A stretch of DNA of 64,000 nt from Oscillospiraceae bacterium (GTDB lineage: Bacteria; Bacillota; Clostridia; Oscillospirales; Ruminococcaceae). The DNA lies in contig CP107210.1 in assembly GCA_025757985.1 (NCBI GenBank), positions 2,480,001 to 2,544,000 on the forward strand, written 5' to 3'. Shown here one piece after another: positions 55,635 to 63,526 of the stretch. Both the position numbers and the translations under genes were made by a program. The notes beneath the pieces are model-generated. The model worked only from the letters and a program-made list of their open reading frames with translations, ran no database searches and was not told where the DNA came from. How positions within the stretch are numbered: position 1 is the first letter of the stretch; every line of letters starts with the position of its first letter.

Positions 55635-55652
55635 AAGAAAATCAGCCCCCCA

Positions 55653-55684
55653 AGCGGACGGCATCTGCCGCCCGCTTTTTTTCA
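55653..55684 (+). terminator. Terminator of the plus-strand glycan operon
   Basis: AGCGG-CGGC pairs with GCCG-CCGCT (55653-55662 with 55667-55676, one bulge), followed by TTTTTTTT. Confidence 0.88.
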
Positions 55685-55990
55685 GGCAAAAAGCTCCGCG
55701 CCCCTCCAGCGCCCCTATGCCCCAAGCGCACATTCAGACAGATTTCCGCACAGTTCTGCCTGTGGCTGCACACGTATTTTTCTGTATCTGTGCCCACAGC
55801 CACGAAAAAAGCCTGCAAGGATTGAAATTCGGGCTAGAATATGCTAATGTTTTCTCATAGGACCAGGGGACCGGGAAGCTATGGCTGCCATGCCCCCAGC
55901 CCGCCATCCCCGGGGAAGGGACGAGGGAGAGGAGCCTTTGCGTCGCTTCACAGCCTTGGGGCATTGGCGCAATACAATTTGAAAGGAAGA
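55685..55990. other. Spacer with inverted repeats; right edge of the glycan locus
   Basis: No supported gene. GTGGCTG (about 55759) and CAGCCAC (about 55798) form a long-looped inverted repeat. TTGAAA (55823) with TAATGT 17 bases on is a possible plus-strand promoter for the fragment at 55997. A GC-rich stretch (CCCCAGCCCGCCATCCCCGG) follows. Confidence 0.45.
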
Positions 55991-55996
55991 GTTGTT

Positions 55997-56077
55997 GTGG
56001 CACAGAAAAAAGCGCAGTCCACCAAGAGGCAGACCGCAGAAGCAAAAACTGCTGCGGCTGCAGAAAAAATGCGTTTT
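55997..56077 (+). pseudogene. 5' fragment of an unknown gene, joined to an adhesin fragment
   Basis: GTG at 55997 with AAAGGAAGAG upstream starts a Lys/Ala/Thr-rich sequence (VAQKKAQSTKRQTAEAKTAA) that continues AAEKMRF. The frame then runs on only to 56146 with unrelated residues, while the adhesin frame begins at about 56077. It looks like the beginning of one gene fused by deletion to the middle of another. Confidence 0.5.
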
Positions 56078-58101
56078 TGTGCTCGATCGGGGATTATGAC
56101 AAAGCAAGTGACACATTCCTGGTGGCGAACCAGCGGCTCAAAGTAAATGGCGATCCAATAAAAATACAGGCAGATACACATGGCGGAACCTATCGTAGTC
56201 ACCCTGTTGTAGAAAAAGATCCTTCGTTCTACATTGCGATTGTTCGGGATACGGTATCTGGAAAACTCCGCGTGAATGTACGGCTGGCTGGTCCCACATG
56301 GGCAGTTCAGAGCGGAACCTATACAGATTTTCGGTTTTGGACCGAAAAGCCGGATGATTCTCGGCTGGTCAACAAGACCTACACCAACACCGCCTGGCTG
56401 ACCCCGCTGCGGGACGACCTGGGCTGGGATGGTACGGCTACCAAGGGCGTGATTGATAAGAAGCTGTCTGCACCGTACTGGGATAAGACCCGCGCCTCCA
56501 TCCGCAGCAGTGCGAATGTAATGGTGTCCTACGGTTACTCTACCAGCTCGTCGATTGCCGTCTCCCAGACTGACCCGGCAGATCATACAGTTTACTCGAC
56601 TAGCTCCGACGAGGCGGATACCACGACCATCCTGCCTGACAAGAACGACAAGGTCCATTATACCCTGACGGTGGACAATACGGTCTATGCCTCCCCGCAG
56701 GCCCTGACCAAACTGGTGCTTATCAATAACCTGCCGCAAGAGGGAGATCATAACCCCTTCCAGGACGACGATATGCGCGGCAGTGAATACCAGATGAGCC
56801 TGACAGAGGGCAATACATTCACCGTAAAGGCCAGCATCCGTCAAAATGATGGTACATTTGAGACAAAGGTAATCGACCCTAAGTACATTAAAATACAGTA
56901 CAGCAAGGACGTTAGCTTTGATGGGGATGACTGGAACGGTAAGGAATCCGTTAAATGGACGACGAACCCGGAGGGGGCACGATCTTTCCGCATTATTATC
57001 GATGACCCGTCTGGTGCAGCCATGCCTGCACACAGCAAAGTTACCGTGGAGTACGACGCCAAAGCAGATACCCCGGACAGCATCGAACCCGGCCAGACCG
57101 CTTACAACAGTTTTGGTTACCACTATGAGGTGAATGGCGGAACTGCACTGGAAGCTGCCCCCTCGGGCGTTGGCCTGCGTACCCCGTATGTGCCCACCCT
57201 GCAAAAGCGCCTGGAGACCCCGGATGGTGAGGCTATGGCTGCCGGTGCAGATGCAAAATTCAATTTTGTCATCTATGACGGTGCCGCAGTGACCTTGAAG
57301 GATGACTTTACCGAAGCCGACCTGGCCAAAGCCTTGCAAGGGCGTACCTACACGTATGTGGCAAAGAAGGTTGACCCCGGCCAGATGGAATCCGATGCCC
57401 CATGGCTGAAAGACCTGAAGCAGTACAGCTATGCAAACGGCACCTGGACCGCAACTGATACGGCTTGGACATGGAAGAACGGGAGCACCTATCATGTGAT
57501 CGAGTTGCCGATTACAGGTGACTACCGCTATGGTTCCATTAACCGCAGCACGGCACGCAGCTATAGCTTTACTTACAACTATGCCAATAAAAACACGCTG
57601 CAATGTGTAAACATTGGCACCAGTTGGGCAGCGAAGCTGACCAAGATCGAGGAAAACAAGCCTGAGATCAAGCTGCAGGATGCTTACTTTGCCCTGTACA
57701 GCCCGGTTGAAGCGGACCAGATGACGAAAGATGCCTGCGGTGCATTGCTCGTTACCAAGAAGCCAGACCTGACGTACGAGGACGAAAATGGCACAAAATG
57801 GTACCTGAAGTCTGTGGTCAAGACCGATGCTAATGGCACCCTGACTTGGGCAGGGCTTTCCGAAAGCGAGTACCGGTATGTCGAGGTGCAGGCCCCCAAC
57901 GGCTATAACCTTGACAGCACAGTGCGCAAGGTGACCCGCCCCACAGGCGGTGGAACAGCATCTGTTTCTGTGACTAACCGACCCGGCTACAACCTGCCGG
58001 AAACCGGCGGCATCGGCACTTGGCCGTTTATGACGGCTGGTCTGCTGCTGACCGGCACCGCCCTGGCCCTGCTGCTGAAAAAGCGCAAGACCAACAACTA
58101 A
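56077..58101 (+). pseudogene. 5'-truncated LPETG surface adhesin/pilin (SpaA-like)
   Basis: 674 codons open, without signal peptide or real start (TTG at 56077 has no ribosome site), so the secretion signal is lost. The remaining part has beta-rich repeats, a D2-type isopeptide-like domain (TLQKRLETPDGEA), a C-terminal SpaA/Cna-B module with the E-box-like YRYVEVQAPNGY, the sorting motif LPETG, hydrophobic helix and KKRKTNN. If intact it would be a sortase-assembled adhesin; as seen it could not leave the cell. No sortase gene is near. A frameshift instead of deletion cannot be excluded. Confidence 0.75.
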
Positions 58102-58105
58102 AATC

Positions 58106-58155
58106 ATCCCCCGCAGAGCGACCCATCGTAAGGTCCTCTGCGGGGGATTTTTGGC
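58106..58155 (+). terminator. Terminator of the adhesin gene
   Basis: 13-bp stem ATCCCCCGCAGAG/CTCTGCGGGGGAT (58106-58118 with 58136-58148), then TTTTT. Confidence 0.92.
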
Positions 58156-58217
58156 TAAATACACTTTGAGTCCAAAGGTATGAAGGTAACCGTCTAATAA
58201 TTGACGTCCAGTGGAAA

Positions 58218-58838
58218 TTACCACTTGACCCTTGTCTCAACAACCTTGCCAATTATAAATAGATGGTCAAGCAAATTACTTTTGGCTACGAAATCTTCTC
58301 GCGTAGAATTAAAAAAGTGCAAAACTATTGATGACCCTACTTGCTTATACTGCGCAATGAAGCCGACTGGATAAGGATTATAGATAAAAAGGCCGATATC
58401 TCCATCGCAAAGACGCTGCTGATAATGAATCAACGCAGTATCACCTGTCATTATCCGAGGTGCCATTGCATCATCGTCAAGGGTATAGTAAATATAGTCA
58501 TTCGGGTTTGGCACGTATGCCCATGCGGAACCATACTGCTCGTCGAAAATATATGACTTTCCGTATGGTCTGATTTTCCCAACGGCAGGGATGGAATACT
58601 CAGCGGGAGCATCAAGGAAATCGTGACCAACGGGGGAGATGTCCTTGGCACCTTTGAGGAGTACATCAGTAGAGATACCCAAGATATCCGAGAGTTTAGA
58701 AATTGAGGTAGGGGAAGGAGTGGATACTCCCGTTTCCCATTTGGCAATGGCTTGCTGTGTGACACCCAGCTTTGAAGCAATTTCAGCTTGACTATAGTGT
58801 CTGGATTGCCGGGTTCGTTTTAGCTGTTCTGCAAACAT
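58218..58838 (-). CDS. XRE-S24 repressor (LexA/CI-like) without the catalytic serine
   Basis: 206 aa. XRE helix-turn-helix at about 5-60 (YSQAEIASKLGVTQQAIAKW), linker, and an S24-type C-terminal domain (about 95-205). In LexA-like proteins the nucleophile sits in GDSM; here the text is DDDAMAP, with Ala124 at the Ser place. The Lys partner may be Lys165. Self-cleavage in answer to DNA damage should therefore not work, and the domain may only dimerise. Last gene of the minus-strand block after the immunity genes. Confidence 0.82.
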   Translation of the reverse strand: MFAEQLKRTRQSRHYSQAEIASKLGVTQQAIAKWETGVSTPSPTSISKLSDILGISTDVLLKGAKDISPVGHDFLDAPAEYSIPAVGKIRPYGKSYIFDEQYGSAWAYVPNPNDYIYYTLDDDAMAPRIMTGDTALIHYQQRLCDGDIGLFIYNPYPVGFIAQYKQVGSSIVLHFFNSTREDFVAKSNLLDHLFIIGKVVETRVKW

Positions 58839-58885
58839 TTGTACTCCTTTTGTGTAGTCGGATTCCCCCGGCGGGTCAAAAAGAA

Positions 58886-59167
58886 TTATTGAACAGGCAC
58901 CTCGACCTCAACATACCATTTCCCAATTGTATTACCAGAAATATTGGAAGAACGCTCAAAAAACAGGTAACGTTCCTGGCCGCAGACGGCGATGGTATAG
59001 CGGTCACCCTGACCGCCAGCTTTGGCAGCGGCGGCCTGACGGCGGCAGATAACTCTGTCGATTATAAAGTGTCGACCATCCGGCCATTTAATGATCCGCG
59101 GACGCATTACGCCATCCGATTGAATAATGCAATCCACATCTATATAAACGCGCTGCCATTGTGTCAT
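58886..59167 (-). CDS. Small hypothetical protein associated with Y-family polymerase regions
   Basis: 93 aa from the ATG at 59167 (AGAGGT upstream); begins MTQWQRVYIDVDCIIQSDGV, with IIKWPDGRHFIIDRVI and an Arg/Ala/Lys block. From memory, similar proteins lie beside UmuC-type genes in Firmicutes mobile DNA. Beta-rich, no motif. Located between immA and the S24 repressor. Confidence 0.6.
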   Translation of the reverse strand: MTQWQRVYIDVDCIIQSDGVMRPRIIKWPDGRHFIIDRVICRRQAAAAKAGGQGDRYTIAVCGQERYLFFERSSNISGNTIGKWYVEVEVPVQ

Positions 59168-59187
59168 GGTGGGTACCTCTTTAAAAG

Positions 59188-59709
59188 TCAATTTCCTAGA
59201 AAATCTCCATGTGCCTCAAATGGAAGTCGTAGCTCGGAGTATCCCTTGCATAAGAGTAATTTGACCTTAAGCACAATCAACTCTACAGGATATCCAAGTG
59301 AGCAAGCTATTTGCTGGACGCTGTATCCATCGTGGCAAAGCGCGAGGATATCATTATCATTTATTAAGTATTCAGCAGCAAAAAGGCTGGCCTAATATTC
59401 AGTGGTGGAGGTGTTGTCCAACGAAAGACTTGTGAAAGATCTCGCATCTGCAGAATAGGGGTGGAGAATACAATGCCCTAATTCATGTGCAAGACACACC
59501 TGTTGCATTACTTCATCTTGGTCGAGATTCAGGGTTATATGAAGTTTTCCGTGTAGTTGGATGGCAAACCCTCGGAAGGATTCTTGTATATTTCCATAAT
59601 GCTGTGCATCAACAAGGATACCCTTTGAGTGGGCGAGGGCCATGGGAGAAATATCGCCATATTCTTGCTTGAGAAAAGCAACGGCATCAATAATATACTC
59701 AATTGCCAT
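59188..59709 (-). pseudogene. ImmA/IrrE-family metallopeptidase interrupted by an amber stop
   Basis: Codons 1-105 give MAIEYIIDAVAFLKQEYGD through the zinc motif HELGH (75-79) to TTEY. A TAG (59392-59394) follows. The same frame then goes on for 67 codons with ASLFAAEYLINDNDILAL and QQIACSLGYPVELIVLK, which is the normal ImmA continuation (the FAAELL helix). So the gene carries one nonsense mutation within the active-site helix, right after the probable third ligand Glu104. GGAGGGTG precedes the ATG. ImmA cleaves the ImmR repressor of ICEs after DNA damage. Read-through or strain variation is possible. Confidence 0.85.
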
Positions 59710-59811
59710 AAGTCACACCCTCCCTTCGGATTACTAGTTTGATACGGCAAAAAGGTATAGTTGGAGAGCCTATCTCTATTTTACCAGATGGAGAGTCCAA
59801 TAGTCTGTACT

Positions 59812-60228
59812 TCAATTCTCGGAGTCCTTCTTTTCGGACTCGGCTGCGGCACGACAATCGAGATATGCCTGTGTGAGCGCACGGTAGTAGGCATCCTTGG
59901 CGGCCTGTGAAAGTTTGCCACCAGCAAAAAGACCGACATTTTTGGCGAATAACTCATTAACTTCTTCTGCACCCTGATCGCCATAGAGTTCTTTGACTTG
60001 GTCGAGCTGAGGAGTGGGGGACTCGTTTTGATTGCTTCTCAAAGCGGAAGGAGTCGTATGCAGTGCCTCAGCAATATGCTGTAAGGTGGTATCCCTTGGA
60101 GTACTTTGTCCGGTCTCAATTTTATAGATGCTCACACGAGAAACACCGGATAGCTTTCCGAGTTCTTCTTGTGTGAGTTTTTTACTTTCCCTAAGTTTTG
60201 CAATATTGGTTCCCAATGTGTTGGTCAT
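59812..60228 (-). CDS. ImmR-like XRE repressor
   Basis: 138 aa. XRE helix-turn-helix at 5-60 (LTQEELGKLSGVSRVSIYKI), then a helical C-terminal part ending in a charged tail. Directly upstream of immA in the same orientation, as in ICEBs1-type immunity modules, where it represses transfer genes and is destroyed by ImmA. AAAGGTGG precedes the ATG. The divergent polymerase promoter lies in the shared upstream region. Confidence 0.8.
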   Translation of the reverse strand: MTNTLGTNIAKLRESKKLTQEELGKLSGVSRVSIYKIETGQSTPRDTTLQHIAEALHTTPSALRSNQNESPTPQLDQVKELYGDQGAEEVNELFAKNVGLFAGGKLSQAAKDAYYRALTQAYLDCRAAAESEKKDSEN

Positions 60229-60251
60229 CGTAAAACCACCTTTCCGAAATT

Positions 60252-60359
60252 AAAGTTAGCATTTTATGAAAACTTGTTGACTTTAAGATTGCTCGCTGTT
60301 ATCATAAGTACAAGAAAAGATAACTTTTTAATGAAAATGATAACTTACAAGCTAACTAT
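60252..60359. promoter_or_regulatory. Divergent promoter region with repeated operator-like boxes
   Basis: Plus-strand promoter TTGACT (60277-60282), 17 bases, TATCAT (60300-60305), serving the polymerase gene. GATAACTT occurs twice (about 60319 and 60339), and AAAGTTAGC (60252-60260) is mirrored by GCTAACTAT (60351-60359). These are likely sites for the XRE repressor. Confidence 0.5.
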
Positions 60360-60410
60360 AACACGGCGGCATAGAAAATGCAATACCCTTTTTCGGAAAG
60401 GATGAAAAAA

Positions 60411-61649
60411 GTGAAGCGGGTTATTATTCATAGCGATATAAACAATTGCTATGCATCAATCGAACGGCAACTAAATCCCTCACTTGCAGGTAAGCCAATT
60501 GCGGTTTGTGGTGCTGCAGAAGAACGGCACGGAATAGTTCTTGCAAAAAGTTATGAAGCAAAGGCGTTTGGAGTTCAAACAGGAGAGGCCATCTGGCAGG
60601 CAAAGAACAAATGCCACAATTTGATTATTGTGTCGCCACACTATGACAAGTATGTTCAGTATTCGAGACTTGCGCACGAAATTTATAAGAAATATACGCC
60701 TCTGATTGAGCCGTATGGACTGGACGAGTGCTGGCTTGATGTTTCAGGCAGTGTGGAACTGTTTGGGTCAGGTGAAGAAATTGCAGCAGAAATTCACAGG
60801 AGGTTTAAAGAAGAACTTGGCTTGACCGTTTCTTGCGGCGTGGCGTCAAACAAGATATTTGCGAAACTTGGATCGGATATGAAAAAACCAGATGCAACAA
60901 CGGTAATTCCAGAAGAAGGATTTCAAGAACTCGTCTGGCCACTACCTGTGTCTGACTTGTGGGGTGTGGGTAGGCAAACAACAAAGAAGTTGGATTCTTA
61001 TTGTATCAATACGATAGGTGCTTTGGCCAAAACCAATCTCCAATTTTTGCAGGAACGATTTGGCGTCGCGGGAACTCAACTATGGCTGTACGCAAATGGT
61101 CGCGATACATCAAGAGTCGCCAGATATGGGTACATTGCACCAATAAAGAGTATCGGTCATGGAGCAACTACGGCAAAGGATATGGAATCGGATGAGGAAG
61201 TGTGGCGTACAATCTTAGACCTCACGCAGGAAATTGGCTATAAACTGAAGAAAAATCATTTGGCTGCAAGAGGAATCCAGATAAATGTCAGAGATAAAAA
61301 TCTTTTTAGCTGCCAGTATCAGATGAAGTTAGAGTATATGACGCAGAGTACGCTGTTTTTGGCACAGGCGGCCAAACTGCTCTTCTTCAAAAAACATCGG
61401 TTTACTACGCCTTTACGATCGATTACGGTACGAGCAATTGATTTAGTCCCAGAGGACACACCACAGCAACTTAATTTGTTTGCAGGTTATGATAAACAAG
61501 ATGACATTGTCCGATTGGAATCAGCAGTGGATCGCTTGAGGGAGCGATTTGGCAATAAGATAGTCGTGCCGGCATCACTAATGGAAAAATCGTGCAGACC
61601 AACACTCAGCACGGATTTCCCTAAGATGCCTGCGCCAATGTACCACTAA
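60411..61649 (+). CDS. Y-family DNA polymerase (DinB/UmuC-like)
   Basis: 412 aa from GTG at 60411; ATG at 60402 is in frame but its only ribosome site (GGAAAGG) touches it, while it is 9 bases from the GTG. Error-prone lesion-bypass polymerase. Catalytic acids Asp9 (HSDINNCYASIE), Asp105 and Glu106 (YGLDECWLD); helix-hairpin-helix region LWGVGRQTTKKL; little-finger domain after 250. Lacks the C-terminal clamp-binding QLxLF at the very end, but has QQLNLFAGY at about 361, a possible clamp motif. Such genes are common on Firmicutes ICEs. Confidence 0.9.
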   Translation: MKRVIIHSDINNCYASIERQLNPSLAGKPIAVCGAAEERHGIVLAKSYEAKAFGVQTGEAIWQAKNKCHNLIIVSPHYDKYVQYSRLAHEIYKKYTPLIEPYGLDECWLDVSGSVELFGSGEEIAAEIHRRFKEELGLTVSCGVASNKIFAKLGSDMKKPDATTVIPEEGFQELVWPLPVSDLWGVGRQTTKKLDSYCINTIGALAKTNLQFLQERFGVAGTQLWLYANGRDTSRVARYGYIAPIKSIGHGATTAKDMESDEEVWRTILDLTQEIGYKLKKNHLAARGIQINVRDKNLFSCQYQMKLEYMTQSTLFLAQAAKLLFFKKHRFTTPLRSITVRAIDLVPEDTPQQLNLFAGYDKQDDIVRLESAVDRLRERFGNKIVVPASLMEKSCRPTLSTDFPKMPAPMYH

Positions 61650-61685
61650 CGCACATCTGTTCGGAAATGGAGGAACTACAGTATC

Positions 61686-62216
61686 ATGAGAAAAACAGGA
61701 ATCACTGGAGAAGTGATAAAAATGTACGAAAATGCAGGGCTTGATGTGAATACAATCTACGCCAAAAGCCAGTTGCTGTTGTGCAGCTACCGCAGAATCT
61801 GCTGGAGTGTTCAAAATGATGCGTACTATCTTATGGATGAATCCTGTCACTATGGTGAGGATTATACTGCTGCATTAGCGTACCTTATGGAATTTGCTCC
61901 AGATGTTCAAAGAGAGAAATTTGAATACAGAATTCAGAACCTTATGGAATCTGAACATTGGATTCAACTCATTGATCTTGCGATTGAGCGAGTGCGTACT
62001 TTTTACAAGCGGGGGGACCTGTATGCAGAACTTCTTTCAAAAAATTACCTAACGGGAGTGGTGTACAGAGTAGATGAAATCATTGAGAGTCTGGGCTTGG
62101 AGCGAAGCGTGTACTATAATCGACGTCAAGAAGCGGTGCTTTTGTTTGGATATGCATTGTGGGCCATCGTGATTCCAAGAGAAAAGGTGAATGCAAGAAC
62201 AGAAAGTAGTGGATAA
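61686..62216 (+). CDS. Hypothetical protein with C-terminal HTH-like region
   Basis: 176 aa. The last 70 residues (VYRVDEIIESLGLERSVYYN, RRQEAVLLFGYALW) have the look of a helix-turn-helix as in phage late regulators (ArpU/RinA-like). AAATGGAGG lies about 10 bases before the ATG. It follows the polymerase gene by 36 bases and is probably cotranscribed. Confidence 0.6.
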   Translation: MRKTGITGEVIKMYENAGLDVNTIYAKSQLLLCSYRRICWSVQNDAYYLMDESCHYGEDYTAALAYLMEFAPDVQREKFEYRIQNLMESEHWIQLIDLAIERVRTFYKRGDLYAELLSKNYLTGVVYRVDEIIESLGLERSVYYNRRQEAVLLFGYALWAIVIPREKVNARTESSG

Positions 62217-62318
62217 ACAAAACTACGACATAAATACTACACAGTGACAATGAAATGTCATCAAAAAGACAAGAAAATAACTATATAACGCCTAATGAAC
62301 AGTCGACATTAAAAATGT

Positions 62319-62450
62319 AGAATGGGTATGCTGGCAGAGAGCATACCTTTATAAGCACCCCATCGCATAAGCGATGGGGCTCTTTTTTGTTGCCAGCCAA
62401 TACGGTAGCAAGGCCGGGACGATTTAAATCGTCCCGGCCTTTTTGCTGAC
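62319..62450 (+). terminator. Three stacked hairpins: terminator region
   Basis: GGTATGCT/AGCATACC (about 62324-62346). CCCCATCGC/GCGATGGGG (62358-62366 with 62371-62379), then CTCTTTTTT. The perfect 30-base palindrome AGGCCGGGACGATTT plus its reverse complement (62411-62440), then TTTT. The last two each look like a complete terminator. 62217-62318 holds nothing recognised. Confidence 0.85.
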
Positions 62451-62471
62451 CACTTTTAGGAAGTACTGGCA

Positions 62472-62573
62472 ATGAAGAATCTGCATTTTGACCTGTCGAG
62501 ATGCCGTTCGCCTCCAGACCTCCATCGGTTTGAAACTTTTTTCAATCTGACGGAGGTACAAAATGGCTTATAA
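62472..62573 (+). CDS. Possible 33-aa leader peptide overlapping the sigma-like gene
   Basis: Reads MKNLHFDLSRCRSPPDLHRF and continues ETFFNLTEVQNGL. AGGAAG stands 9 bases before its ATG. Its stop codon is 8 bases inside the next gene, so ribosomes finishing it could re-start there. Placed right after strong hairpins, it could act as an attenuator or coupling leader. No homologue is recalled. Confidence 0.45.
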   Translation: MKNLHFDLSRCRSPPDLHRFETFFNLTEVQNGL

Positions 62574-62985
62574 CAAGGCAAAGGCCGAAATGGAATGGCT
62601 CAAATGGAAAAATAAGGAAGAGAATCAACTGCGAGAATTAGGTGTTGATGAGGACACGATTCAACGATTGCATACCTACGATTGGGATGCATTTAAGTCA
62701 GAGCGAAACTACCAACGGCTAAATGCCGGATCGGAGCCTCTTGAAAAACTATCTGTCGTAGATAAGCCAAAAGAGGCGAGCAACTTGCAAGGCTTGTTAG
62801 ATGAAATCGAAAATGAACGCTTGTATGCAATTTTGAAAGACACAGACAAATTGACGATTGAAATTCTTCTATATAAGATGCAGGGGTATTCAATCAAGGA
62901 AATCTCAAAGATGTACAAAATTCCTAAAACAACGATTTACAGCAGAATTTCTGTGCTTCAGAAGAAAATTAAAAATATTTTTTGA
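62563..62985 (+). CDS. Sigma-region-4-like regulator
   Basis: 140 aa. Charged N-terminal half (EWLKWKNKEENQLRELGVDE); the C-terminus LLYKMQGYSIKEISKMYKIP then TTIYSRISVLQKKIKNIF is a sigma-70 region 4/LuxR-like helix-turn-helix. Proteins of this size are typical of Tn916/Tn1549-type elements, where they regulate excision or transfer. CGGAGG precedes the ATG. Confidence 0.7.
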   Translation: MAYNKAKAEMEWLKWKNKEENQLRELGVDEDTIQRLHTYDWDAFKSERNYQRLNAGSEPLEKLSVVDKPKEASNLQGLLDEIENERLYAILKDTDKLTIEILLYKMQGYSIKEISKMYKIPKTTIYSRISVLQKKIKNIF

Positions 62986-63515
62986 GAGGTTCGTAATTTT
63001 GGCTGTTCTCGTTGGCTATATAGTGAAGGGGCAAATAAGCCACCTCAAAAAGAACCTTGAAAATTGAATATCCGACAAACAAGGTACGTTCGCCACATTG
63101 CCGTCAACCCATGAGAGAAAAGGTGTTTGGTAAAAACACTACGGCAAGCGCTGACAGAGTATGCGCCAAGACTACCACGGCTTTTAGCTGAAAATTGGCA
63201 AAATTATGGTACGAGCGATTGAGTCATCTGATAAACATCCTGTGGTGGGATGGAGCGCAATAACAGATGTGGTTTCAAAGATACTTCCGTCCAGTCACAG
63301 CACACGCAATGAGGGCGGCAGGCAGAGAACCTGGCTGGGGTGAGAAGCCCATGATGCTGCATTAACCAAGCAGCAGCCTTGTAAGTCGTCCTGGCAACTG
63401 GGGCAATGTGGATAAATGCAGTTGCAAATCAAACGCAGACTATGCGCCGAAGTTCGCACCAACAGGACTTCGGCGCATTACTGTGCGTTTGATGATTTGA
63501 TAAAAGGAGACAGGA
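62986..63515 (+). ncRNA. 530-base gene-free stretch, candidate structured RNA
   Basis: No ORF of note. AACCTTGAAAATTGAATA (63053-63070) copies the 5' strand of the rRNA processing stems. Local stems: GCCGT (63102)/ACGGC; TGCTGC/GCAGCA (63355-63360 with 63370-63375) after the box GTGAGAAGCCC (63340-63350). A long hairpin joins 63428-63453 with 63467-63493, including a perfect 12-bp core ATGCGCCGAAGT. The last hairpin ends 12 bases before the ribosome site of the following frame, so it may also control it. Confidence 0.5.
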
Positions 63516-63526
63516 ATGACAAAAAA

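Noticed and set aside
47163..55733. Long minus-strand frames opposite the plus-strand sugar operon (640, 658, 410 and 518 codons)
   Set aside because: Antisense shadows made by GC-rich third positions; plus-strand genes have ribosome sites and clear families.
55948..58224. 758-codon minus-strand frame opposite the LPETG adhesin
   Set aside because: Low-complexity residue use and no start signal; the plus strand carries LPETG and SpaA motifs.
62986..63515. Group II intron
   Set aside because: No domain V motif, no reverse transcriptase gene and no GTGYG/AY borders were found.
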